Source: an uncultured Opitutia bacterium (lineage in GTDB: Bacteria; Verrucomicrobiota; Verrucomicrobiia; Opitutales; UBA953). From it: 7,471 nt of DNA. Of this stretch, positions 1 to 5,911 are shown piece by piece. The position numbers and the translations under genes were made by a program. The stretch covers positions 1 through 7,471 of the forward strand of contig CAITUF010000175.1 of NCBI GenBank assembly GCA_903895475.1. The letters run 5' to 3'. The notes below the pieces were generated by a model, which saw nothing but the letters and a program-made list of their open reading frames with translations, was not told where the DNA came from and searched no databases. Each line of letters opens with the position of its first letter. Position 1 is the first letter of the stretch.

Positions 1-740
1 CCGAGGTAGTCGATAGACTGGTCCCAAATCTCTACGGCCAGCGGGTCTTTCTGGGTCAGAGCCTGGAAAAGGTGATGTGTCGTGACCTGCTCGATACTGC
101 CGGCGAAACCCGTGATACTCGAGGCCCGGCCAGCCGACAGGGCTTCGCGCGTGCGGCGGGCGATGGCTGTGCCGGAAGCGTAGGCCTCCCAGCAGCCGAG
201 GTTACCACATCCACAGCGCGGGCCATCCATGGTCAGCGGAATATGGCCGAGCTCGGCCGCATTGCCGTTGGAACCACGCATCAGGCGGCCATCGATCACG
301 GCACCGCCACCGATACCCGTAGAGATAGTGATATAAATGACGTTCTTCTTCCCCTTGCCCGCACCGAAAAGGTATTCGCCGAGCGCCGCGGCGTTGCAGT
401 CGTTATCGATACGGGCGGGGAGACCCCCGAAAGACTTGCTCAGTTCACCTTCAATCGGGTAACCGGTCCAACCCGGCAGGTTAGGCGAACCATCCACGCA
501 ACCGCGGGCCGTATCCAACGGTCCCGGAGAAGCGATGCCGATGGCACAAAGGTCGGAAGGCTTGAGCTGCAGCTCGACCAGCAACTGGTGCGCTGCCGCG
601 GCGACGCGCGAGACCGCTTGAGCGGCACCCTTTTCAGCCCAAGTTTCGACGCGGCCAGACCCCAGGACCGTGCCGTCTTCGGCCACCACGCCGAACGCGA
701 ACTTCGTGCCGCCGAGATCGAAAGCCAGGACTTTACGCAT
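1..740 (-). CDS. ROK-family sugar kinase (glucokinase/fructokinase-like), C-terminus outside window
   Basis: ATP-dependent cytoplasmic sugar kinase of the ROK family, which phosphorylates free hexoses or amino sugars; the exact substrate cannot be read from the sequence. The 246 visible residues start at ATG 738-740 (MRKVLAFDLGGTK). Visible motifs are the N-terminal phosphate-binding DLGGTK at residues 8-13, DNDCN at 112-116 with D114 as the expected catalytic base, STGIGGG after it, and ELGH at 163-166. H166 with C176, C178 and C183 (CGCGNLGC) forms the typical ROK zinc site. No N-terminal winged helix is present, so this is a kinase and not a ROK repressor. ROK kinases are usually about 300 aa, so roughly 50 residues lie beyond the left edge. 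It is last in the visible gene string, 17 bp after a phosphomannose-isomerase-like cupin, which suggests joint work on hexoses such as mannose, fructose or glucose. Confidence 0.93.
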   Translation of the reverse strand, partial: MRKVLAFDLGGTKFAFGVVAEDGTVLGSGRVETWAEKGAAQAVSRVAAAAHQLLVELQLKPSDLCAIGIASPGPLDTARGCVDGSPNLPGWTGYPIEGELSKSFGGLPARIDNDCNAAALGEYLFGAGKGKKNVIYITISTGIGGGAVIDGRLMRGSNGNAAELGHIPLTMDGPRCGCGNLGCWEAYASGTAIARRTREALSAGRASSITGFAGSIEQVTTHHLFQALTQKDPLAVEIWDQSIDYL

Positions 741-757
741 GCCCCCTCATTAGGGGC
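741..757 (-). promoter_or_regulatory. spacer hairpin covering the ribosome binding site of the ROK kinase
   Basis: The whole 17-base spacer between the cupin stop and the kinase ATG can fold, on the minus-strand transcript, into a hairpin with a 5-bp GCCCC/GGGGC stem and a 7-base loop. Its 3' arm contains the only purine-rich Shine-Dalgarno-like stretch (GAGGGGG) before the kinase start. A ribosome finishing the cupin would open the stem, so translational coupling is plausible. The fold is visible in the sequence; the function is inferred. Confidence 0.4.
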
Positions 758-1159
758 TTAATCCCGCGCAGGTCGAGCAAAGTCATCCTGCAGGCGAACG
801 ACATCCGTTAGATCCGGCGTGGACACTTCGAGTAAAACCGCATCGGTGACCGCCGCAAAGCGGTGGATGGTGTGTGCCGGGATATGCAAAGCCTGCCCGG
901 CCTCCCACGTGTGCTCATGTTCCACCGACACGGTCGCCGCGCCCGGAGTCTCCCCAGCGACCAAGGGGCGAAAGGTCACGATGACCCGACCGCTCAGCAG
1001 GTAAAGCGTCTCGGTTTTACGTTCGTGGTACTGTAAACTCAGGCGCTTGCCGGCGGAAATCTCCAGAACCTTACCCGCATAGGCAGCTTGCTCGGCGTAC
1101 CAAATTTCACGGCCCCAGGGTTTAAGGACGATTTTAGGAGACTGCAGGGGTGAAGACAT
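758..1159 (-). CDS. single-domain cupin, type II phosphomannose-isomerase-like
   Basis: A 133-aa single cupin resembling the C-terminal isomerase domain of bifunctional mannose-1-phosphate guanylyltransferase/mannose-6-phosphate isomerase proteins. The KPWGRE motif (13-18) is typical of that family. Cupin motif 1 runs from G37 to G57 with Q43, H45 and E50 as likely metal ligands; motif 2 runs from G88 through IPAHTIHR (93-100), with H99 as the last ligand. The tail EVSTPDLTDVVRLQDDFAR is the usual family ending. Mannose-6-phosphate/fructose-6-phosphate isomerisation is the likely activity, but short cupins of this type also act as sugar-binding or unrelated isomerases. The start is ATG 1157-1159; no clear Shine-Dalgarno sequence precedes it. 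It sits 30 bp after the SRAP gene and 17 bp before the ROK kinase. Confidence 0.85.
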   Translation of the reverse strand: MSSPLQSPKIVLKPWGREIWYAEQAAYAGKVLEISAGKRLSLQYHERKTETLYLLSGRVIVTFRPLVAGETPGAATVSVEHEHTWEAGQALHIPAHTIHRFAAVTDAVLLEVSTPDLTDVVRLQDDFARPARD

Positions 1160-1189
1160 CCGAGAAAGTTTGTATCTTAAGTCTTAAAG

Positions 1190-1894
1190 TCAGCCAAGTA
1201 AATCCCCTAGGAAGTCTGGTTGGTCCGTCGCGCCATGCAACGGCTCGACCAAATGGGGGGCGTCGATGCTCACGCGATTCACATCCACCGAGACCCGCTG
1301 CATCGAAAGACTCCGGTCGGGCGCGGTCGCGGCAAAGGCGGCGAAGGCCTCCGGGTCGAGGGCCCGTTCGGAGAGCCAGTCATGCCGTCGGTCGGGCGGC
1401 AAGAGCACCGGCATCCGCGAGTGGACTTCGCCGGCTTCGCGATTGGGCGCGACGGTTAGCAGGCAAAGAGAACGGCGGGGCGGGCCTCCCGGCACGACCT
1501 GCAAGGACCAGAGTCCGGCGAAAGCCAAGGGCCCACCGTCGGCGGCACGGAAATAATAAGGGATCTTTAACCGACCTTCGGTCTTCCATTCATAATAACC
1601 ATCAACTGGCACGAGGCAGCGACGCTGGCGCGCAGCGTCACGGAAGGTGGGCTTGTCGAAGATACCCTCGACGCGGGCGTTCGCGTGACCGGCGTCCCCA
1701 GCCTCGGACGCAGCCCAAGCCGGCGTGAAGCCCCAAAAGAGTGGCTCCGCCAGCAAGTGTCCTTGCTCGCGCCGCAGACTAAGCAACGGCGTGCCTGGCG
1801 AAATATTGTAGCGCGGCGGGGCGGAGACTAAGGGAACGCCTAGGCTCCGCACAATCTCTTCCCAGCGCGAGAACTGCGTGACACGTCCGCACAT
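1190..1894 (-). CDS. SRAP-domain protein (YedK/HMCES family), abasic-site DNA-protein crosslinker
   Basis: A 234-aa protein of the SOS-response-associated peptidase (SRAP) family. Members recognise abasic sites in single-stranded DNA and shield them through a covalent thiazolidine bond made by Cys2 after the initiator Met is removed. Known family residues are present: C2 in MCGR, N30 in RYNISP, the GFTPAW segment (55-60), NARVE (72-76), E102 in GYYEW, and H158 in HSRMP. The start is fixed because Cys must follow Met. Length is normal for the family. It begins 4 bp after the slyX-like stop, so the pair is probably translated from one mRNA. Why a DNA-damage protein sits with threonine and sugar genes is not evident; no LexA box was recognised. 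The fold assignment is firm, the physiological role is taken from family knowledge. Confidence 0.93.
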   Translation of the reverse strand: MCGRVTQFSRWEEIVRSLGVPLVSAPPRYNISPGTPLLSLRREQGHLLAEPLFWGFTPAWAASEAGDAGHANARVEGIFDKPTFRDAARQRRCLVPVDGYYEWKTEGRLKIPYYFRAADGGPLAFAGLWSLQVVPGGPPRRSLCLLTVAPNREAGEVHSRMPVLLPPDRRHDWLSERALDPEAFAAFAATAPDRSLSMQRVSVDVNRVSIDAPHLVEPLHGATDQPDFLGDLLG

Positions 1895-1898
1895 CGAC

Positions 1899-2102
1899 TT
1901 ACCAGTGCGGCGGGCGCTCGTCGGCCAGCGGTCCCGATTCAGCGTCGCTCGCCTGCACCGTCACTTTCGCTTCCGTGCGGGCCAGCCGAGCGGCCAAAGC
2001 CGCGACTTCCTTGGAGAGCTCAAGCATGGCACGGTCCTGCTGTTCGATGTGACGCTGCAGGAAGGCCAGCTTTTCCTCGAGGTCTTGTTGGCGGTCGGGC
2101 AT
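1899..2102 (-). CDS. slyX: SlyX-family small coiled-coil protein
   Basis: A 67-aa protein starting MPDRQQDLEEKLAFLQ. Residues about 6-45 form a heptad-patterned coiled coil (LEEKLAFLQRHIEQQ, then LSKEVAALAARL), and the chain ends in RPPHW, matching the aromatic P-P-H-Y/W tail of SlyX proteins. SlyX function is unknown; the gene was named for its position next to slyD in E. coli. The reading frame stays open upstream to 2249, giving a 116-aa version. That extension overlaps kbl antiparallel to nothing but in another frame of the same strand, is Arg/Pro-rich and has no family match that I recognise, so ATG 2100-2102 is chosen. A weak GTAGGT precedes it. It follows kbl by 40 bp and is 4 bp from the SRAP gene. 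Confidence 0.82.
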   Translation of the reverse strand: MPDRQQDLEEKLAFLQRHIEQQDRAMLELSKEVAALAARLARTEAKVTVQASDAESGPLADERPPHW

Positions 2103-2121
2103 ACCTACAGCGCTAACGAAC

Positions 2122-2142
2122 GGGGCGGAACCTGCAAGCCCC
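2122..2142 (-). other. hairpin directly after the kbl stop
   Basis: On the minus strand, immediately after the kbl TGA, GGGGC and GCCCC arms are separated by 11 bases and can form a 5-bp GC stem. No T-tract follows (the next bases are GTTCGTT), so it is not a convincing intrinsic terminator. It could partially attenuate or mark an mRNA processing point between tdh-kbl and the downstream genes. Visible as a fold only. Confidence 0.25.
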
Positions 2143-3327
2143 TCATGCGCCGCAGGCGCGCTTGGCCGCCGCAAAAGCCGCCAAGGCCTGATCAAGGTCG
2201 GCACGGGTGTGCGCGGCCGACATCTGTGTGCGGATGCGGGCCTTGCCATGGGCTACCACGGGGAAGAAGAAGCCGACGGCATAGACGCCGTGCTCCAGGA
2301 GCGAAGCGGCGAACTTTTGTGCCAGGACGGCATCGCCGAGCATGACTGGGACAATGGGGTGCTCCCCGGGCTGGAGCGTGAAGCCGAGCTCAGTGAGGCC
2401 CTTCCGCCAATAAGCGGCGTTGGCCATGAGCTGGTCGCGCAGTTCGGTCGACTCGTTCAGTAACTGGAGAATCGCCAGCGTGGTGGCGGCAATCGTCGGG
2501 GCCAGCGAGTTAGAGAAAAGGTAGGGGCGGCTCTGCTGCCGGAGGATTTCGATGACCTCTTTGCGGCCGGAGGTATAGCCACCACTCGCGCCGCCGAGGG
2601 CCTTGCCTAAGGTCCCAGTGATAATATCCACGCGACCTTGGCAGCCCCGGTATTCGTGCGTACCGCGGCCGGTCTTACCCAAGAAGCCAACGCCATGCGA
2701 GTCGTCCATCATGACGACCGCCCCATGCTGGTCGGCGAGGTCGCAGATTTCCTTTAAGGGGGCGATGAACCCATCCATCGAAAAAACGCCGTCGGTCGCG
2801 ATGAGCTTCACGCGGGCACCCTTGGCTTCGATGAGCTTCGCTTCGAGATCGGCCAGGTCGTTCGTCGCGTAGCGAAAGCGCTGGGCCTTACATAAGCGGA
2901 TGCCGTCGATGATGGAGGCATGGTTAAGGGCGTCCGAGATGACCGCGTCTTCCGGCCCAAGAATGGTCTCGAAGAGCCCACCATTGGCGTCCCAGCAAGA
3001 TGAATAGAGAATCGTGTCTTCCGTGCCGAGGAACGCGCTGATAGCCTCTTCCAATTCGCGGTGTAACGTCTGGGTGCCGCAGATGAAGCGGACCGAAGCC
3101 ACCCCGTAACCCCAGCGTTCCAGCGCGGCCGCAGCCGCGGCCTTCACCTTCGGGTGATCGGCGAGGCCGAGGTAATTATTGGCGCAGAGGTTAAGGACTT
3201 CGCGGCCATCCTTCAGCCGAACGCGCGTGCCTTGAGCGGAGTCGATGAGACGCTCCTGCTTAAAGAGGCCGCTAGCGCGGACGTCGCTTAAGCGTTGGGC
3301 GAGGATGCCTTCGAGGGGGCCGTACAT
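2143..3327 (-). CDS. kbl: glycine C-acetyltransferase (2-amino-3-ketobutyrate CoA ligase)
   Basis: PLP-dependent alpha-oxoamine synthase-family enzyme that cleaves 2-amino-3-ketobutyrate with CoA into glycine and acetyl-CoA, the second step of threonine breakdown after Tdh. The 394 residues closely follow E. coli Kbl as I remember it: NNYLGLA near 50, FICGTQ near 81, SDALNHASIIDG with H136 stacking on PLP, the DDSHGVGF segment with D208 and H211, and TGTLGKALGG with K242 as the PLP Schiff-base lysine. The conserved C-terminal RIRTQMSAAH is present. The start is ATG 3325-3327 (MYGPLEGIL), which places the conserved GLFK-ER segment the same distance from the N-terminus as in E. coli. A TTG at 3346-3348 would add 7 residues and overlap tdh by 16 bp, and is less likely. 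It starts 5 bp after the tdh stop with no evident Shine-Dalgarno, suggesting translational coupling. Confidence 0.96.
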   Translation of the reverse strand: MYGPLEGILAQRLSDVRASGLFKQERLIDSAQGTRVRLKDGREVLNLCANNYLGLADHPKVKAAAAAALERWGYGVASVRFICGTQTLHRELEEAISAFLGTEDTILYSSCWDANGGLFETILGPEDAVISDALNHASIIDGIRLCKAQRFRYATNDLADLEAKLIEAKGARVKLIATDGVFSMDGFIAPLKEICDLADQHGAVVMMDDSHGVGFLGKTGRGTHEYRGCQGRVDIITGTLGKALGGASGGYTSGRKEVIEILRQQSRPYLFSNSLAPTIAATTLAILQLLNESTELRDQLMANAAYWRKGLTELGFTLQPGEHPIVPVMLGDAVLAQKFAASLLEHGVYAVGFFFPVVAHGKARIRTQMSAAHTRADLDQALAAFAAAKRACGA

Positions 3328-3332
3328 GGGCG

Positions 3333-4364
3333 TTAGATTTGCGTCCAATCGAGGACGACTTTGCCAGATTGTCCAGATAACATGGCCTCGAAACCGGTGC
3401 GGAAGTCGCGGGCGGGAAGGCGATGCGTGATCGCGGGTGTAACGTCCATCCCAGACTGCAGTAAAGCGATCATCTTGTACCAGGTCTCATACATCTCGCG
3501 GCCGTAGATACCTTTGATATGTAGGCCGCGGAAGATGACCTTGTTCCAATCGATGGCCGCCTTACCTGGAATAATCCCGAGCAACGCAATCCGGCCGCCG
3601 CACGCCATGTTATCTAAGATTTGATCGAGCGCGCGGGCATTGCCCGACATTTCAAAGGCGACGTCGAAGCCTTCTGTCATACCGAGTTCGCGTTGCACCT
3701 CCTGGAGATTTTCCTTGGAGACGTCGACCGCGCGGGTGGGCCCTAACTTGCGAGCGAGTTCTAAGCGCCAGGGATTGACGTCGGTGATGATAATCTTGCG
3801 GGCACCGGCGGCCTTCGCGATCGCGATCGACATGATGCCAATCGGACCCGCGCCGGTGATGAGGACGTCCTCGCCGACCAGATCGAACGATAAGGCCGTG
3901 TGGACCGCATTGCCCAGGGGGTCGAAGATGGCAGCGACATCGTCGGGAATGTCATCGGGAATCGGCACGACGTTCTCCATCGGTAAAGACAGGAGTTCAG
4001 CAAAAGCACCAGGCCGATGAATGCCGACGCCCAACGTATGCGCACAAAGATGGCGGCGACCAGCGCGGCAGTTCCGGCAGTGCCCGCAGACGATATGGCC
4101 TTCGCCCGAAACGCGCTGGCCCTTACGCAGGTGTGTCACCTCGCGGCCAAAGTCTTCGACAACGCCGACATATTCATGCCCGACGGTCAGGCCAAGTGGC
4201 ACGGTCTGGGCCGCCCATTCATCCCACTTCCAGATATGAACATCTGTCCCGCAAATCGCGGCCTTACGGATGCGAATGAGGACATCGCGATCGCCGATGG
4301 CGGGCTCGGGTACGTCGGTCAGCCACAGGCCTTCACGGCCCTCTTTTTTTATTAAAGCTTTCAT
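3333..4364 (-). CDS. tdh: L-threonine 3-dehydrogenase, zinc- and NAD-dependent
   Basis: Cytoplasmic medium-chain dehydrogenase that oxidises L-threonine to 2-amino-3-ketobutyrate with NAD+, feeding Kbl. The 343 residues match the E. coli enzyme (341 aa) end to end from memory. Catalytic zinc residues C38 (AICGTDVH), H63 and E64 (GHEYVG) are present. The structural zinc lobe holds C93, C96, C99 and C107 in GHIVCGHCRNC and the following loop. The Rossmann motif GAGPIG is at 171-176 with the NAD-selective acidic residue D195. The signature AVHTALSFDLVGEDVLI and the late IKGIYGREMYETWYKM are typical of Tdh and not of generic alcohol or sorbitol dehydrogenases. The start is ATG 4362-4364 (MKALIKKEG); the TTG just before it adds only one residue. 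No Shine-Dalgarno is visible, but the first codons are A/T-rich, including a run of seven A. It heads the minus-strand gene string. Confidence 0.97.
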   Translation of the reverse strand: MKALIKKEGREGLWLTDVPEPAIGDRDVLIRIRKAAICGTDVHIWKWDEWAAQTVPLGLTVGHEYVGVVEDFGREVTHLRKGQRVSGEGHIVCGHCRNCRAGRRHLCAHTLGVGIHRPGAFAELLSLPMENVVPIPDDIPDDVAAIFDPLGNAVHTALSFDLVGEDVLITGAGPIGIMSIAIAKAAGARKIIITDVNPWRLELARKLGPTRAVDVSKENLQEVQRELGMTEGFDVAFEMSGNARALDQILDNMACGGRIALLGIIPGKAAIDWNKVIFRGLHIKGIYGREMYETWYKMIALLQSGMDVTPAITHRLPARDFRTGFEAMLSGQSGKVVLDWTQI

Positions 4365-4492
4365 CAAAAGTCGAAATCGGTCGTTTAGATACCAATTACG
4401 GTAAGGGCAGCGACTTGCGGTGGAAAGGAAATGCCCACCCTTGGGGTGATTTTTTGTTGAGCGGGCTCAGTCAAATCGACAGGGTTATGCTT
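4365..4492. promoter_or_regulatory. divergent intergenic region between tdh and the tandem membrane proteins
   Basis: This 128-bp segment must hold the promoters for the minus-strand tdh genes and probably for the plus-strand pair. I found no convincing -35/-10 pair for either strand under the sigma-70 consensus. The plus-strand side holds the terminator-like hairpin at 4436-4455 and an AGGG at 4481-4484, eight bases before the chosen ATG at 4493. The promoter role follows from gene arrangement only. Confidence 0.4.
4436..4455 (+). terminator. terminator-like hairpin with T-tract in the leader of the first membrane protein gene
   Basis: CACCC, a TTG loop and GGGTG form a perfect 5-bp stem (4436-4448), followed by A and then six T (4450-4455). 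This has the form of a short intrinsic terminator on the plus strand. No plus-strand gene lies upstream in the window, and it sits 37 bp before the ATG at 4493. It may therefore act as a leader attenuator or block spurious transcription into the gene. The stem is short, so chance occurrence is possible. Confidence 0.4.
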
Positions 4493-5824
4493 ATGTCCAA
4501 TCCCCAGGACCCCTCGCCCCCAGAACTTCCGCCGCAAGATGCCGCGGCGACGGGCGTTCCTGTCGAGGTCGAAACGGACGACGGCTTAGGACAGAAACGG
4601 GCTAAGCGAACCTACTGGCAGAAGTTCGGCGGCGAGGGCTTCATGGCCTCGGTGGCTATCCACGTTCTTTTGGTCCTCATCGCGGCCTTTCTGATTATCT
4701 CGGTGTCCAAGGAGTCGGCGAAGAAGGACCCTAACTCCTTTGCAACCGGCTCGGGGGGCGGTGCCGCCGGCGACAAGGCCAAGCAGTTCAAGACGCGCCT
4801 GCAGCCCAAGAACCCCAAGACGACCGCGAAGACACCGACGCGTATCACTTCTAAGAGCACCACGGCGACGATCGCCCTGCCCGACGTCCCGACCGTTGCG
4901 GTTTCTTCCATGAACGCCGGCCTGATGGGCGGCGGCTCCTCCAAGGGCTTCGGCGGCGGCTCCGGCGGTGGCATCGGTTCCGGCATGGGCGTCGGCCGTG
5001 GCAACGGGAAGAATTTCGTTTCCGTGTTCGGCAGCAAGATGGCAGTCAATGGTCTCCCCGGGACCTTCTACGACTTTAAGCAAAACAAGTCTGGCAAGCC
5101 GACGCCGATGATGGGCGGGGCGCCCGAGAAATTTGGTGACCCTTCGAATTCGGCCGCCATCGGCCTCTACAACAAGGAAGTGAATGAGTTCTTTGATAAA
5201 GGCTTTTCGGCTTCATCGCTCAGCGACGTCTTCCGTGCGCCCGATACGCTCCTCGCTTCGCAGATTTTCATCCCTCCCTGCCCCGCCACCGAAGCGCCCA
5301 AGGCCTACGGCGTGGGCGAGCTCTGCAAGCCCTCCCGCTGGATTGCCCACTATAAAGGCGCCGTTAAGCCGCCTCAAAATGGGAAGTTCCGCTTCGTCGG
5401 GTCGGGCGATGACTTCTTAGTCATCCGCTGGGACCGCAAAGTGGTCCTGGATTCAGGCTACCAACACTTCGTGTCCGGGAACGGCAATGTCTATCCGGGC
5501 TTCGGGCAAAAGCCGTACGATGAGACCCGTCCTTCCAAACTCGGTAAGCCGTTGCGTTGTGGCCCTTGGATTAACGCTACCCGAGATAAGGAGACTCCGT
5601 TAGAAATAGTCATCGGCGAAACGCCTGGCGGGACCTTCTATGCCATCGTGCTCATCGAAGTCGCCGATGCCTCCGGTAAACCTGACGGGCAGCTGCGTCT
5701 TTTCCGCATGACAACGGATGACCTCCCTGAGGCCATCAAGAACGGCGACCCGCGCATCCCCGGCGTAGATATGACGGGCGGAGATTGGATTTTTAAACCA
5801 GTGAAGGCTACGGTTTCGCGGTGA
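4493..5824 (+). CDS. TonB/TolA-like membrane-anchored protein with PA14-like C-terminal domain (first paralogue)
   Basis: 443-aa protein of no named family that I can assign. Residues 1-49 form a Pro-rich, then basic cytoplasmic tail (QKRAKRTYWQKF). Residues 51-71 form one transmembrane helix, ASVAIHVLLVLIAAFLIIS, with S53 and H57 in the S-x3-H spacing found in TonB and TolA. Residues 79-137 are a Lys/Thr/Pro stalk including TSKSTTATIALPDVP. Residues 143-172 are a Gly/Ser linker. The domain at about 175-443 contains FYDFKQ, YRAP-like FRAP, QIFIP, APKAYGV, KPSRW and FRFVGSGDD (299-307) followed by VIRWDRKVVLD, which resembles a PA14 beta-barrel core. GETPGG (375-380) and WIFK (432-435) are also conserved with the neighbour. 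Positive-inside topology puts the C-terminus in the periplasm. Start: ATG 4493, eight bases after AGGG and giving the same Met-Ser opening as the paralogue; ATG 4487 and TTG 4415 are alternatives. Function is unknown. Confidence 0.85.
   Translation: MSNPQDPSPPELPPQDAAATGVPVEVETDDGLGQKRAKRTYWQKFGGEGFMASVAIHVLLVLIAAFLIISVSKESAKKDPNSFATGSGGGAAGDKAKQFKTRLQPKNPKTTAKTPTRITSKSTTATIALPDVPTVAVSSMNAGLMGGGSSKGFGGGSGGGIGSGMGVGRGNGKNFVSVFGSKMAVNGLPGTFYDFKQNKSGKPTPMMGGAPEKFGDPSNSAAIGLYNKEVNEFFDKGFSASSLSDVFRAPDTLLASQIFIPPCPATEAPKAYGVGELCKPSRWIAHYKGAVKPPQNGKFRFVGSGDDFLVIRWDRKVVLDSGYQHFVSGNGNVYPGFGQKPYDETRPSKLGKPLRCGPWINATRDKETPLEIVIGETPGGTFYAIVLIEVADASGKPDGQLRLFRMTTDDLPEAIKNGDPRIPGVDMTGGDWIFKPVKATVSR
4577..5008 (+). 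repeat. long direct repeat, copy 1 (anchor and linker coding segment)
   Basis: This 432-bp segment codes residues 29-172 of the first paralogue. It matches 6011-6442 without gaps. I counted 31 base differences by codon-by-codon reading (about 93% identity), 29 of them silent. Similarity falls off sharply on both sides: upstream of the DDGLGQKR codons and soon after the Gly-rich linker. Confidence 0.9.
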
Positions 5825-5911
5825 ATTCAAGCAATTAAGTCGGGTTCTACTGAGAAAGATAGAATAAGGTTGTTAAGGAAATAATCGGGCTAGAATGGAA
5901 AGACCCCCGGT
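5825..5911 (+). promoter_or_regulatory. A/T-rich spacer between the two paralogues, possible promoter and ribosome binding site
   Basis: This 87-bp spacer is more A/T-rich than its surroundings. It contains two TAGAAT hexamers (5860-5865 and 5891-5896), each resembling a -10 element. TTGTTA (5870-5875) lies 15 bp before the second, which is short for sigma-70 and would put the transcript start very close to the ATG. GGAAAG at 5897-5902 is a plausible ribosome binding site, nine bases before ATG 5912. No terminator was seen, so the two genes may equally be co-transcribed. Confidence 0.25.

Noticed and set aside
72..761. Open frame of 229 codons on the plus strand
   Set aside because: It lies antisense to the ROK kinase, whose catalytic and zinc motifs are intact on the minus strand; the plus-strand translation is Arg-rich and matches no family that I recognise.
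1150..1728. Open frame of 192 codons on the plus strand over the SRAP gene
   Set aside because: The translation is low-complexity Arg/Pro/Ser typical of an antisense shadow in GC-rich DNA, while the minus-strand SRAP protein has all family residues.
2103..2249. N-terminal extension of the slyX-like gene to 116 aa
   Set aside because: The extension overlaps the end of kbl on the same strand, is Arg/Pro-rich and precedes the normal SlyX start at 2102.
3328..3348. TTG start for kbl overlapping tdh by 16 bp
   Set aside because: ATG 3327 gives the same N-terminal length as E. coli Kbl before the conserved GLFK segment and avoids the overlap.
4415..4492. TTG start extending the first membrane protein by 26 residues
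   Set aside because: The extension spans the terminator-like hairpin, has no counterpart in the paralogue, and ATG 4493 has an AGGG at suitable distance plus the shared Met-Ser opening.
4918..5008. Repetitive GGC-rich stretch as a possible CRISPR or tandem DNA repeat
   Set aside because: It is codon repetition for a Gly/Ser linker with no regular spacer-repeat unit, and the same protein segment recurs in the paralogue.
4586..5083. Minus-strand frames inside both paralogues (also 6149-6751) that resemble each other
   Set aside because: Their similarity is fully explained by the duplicated plus-strand coding sequence; silent-site differences on the plus strand show which frame is under selection.
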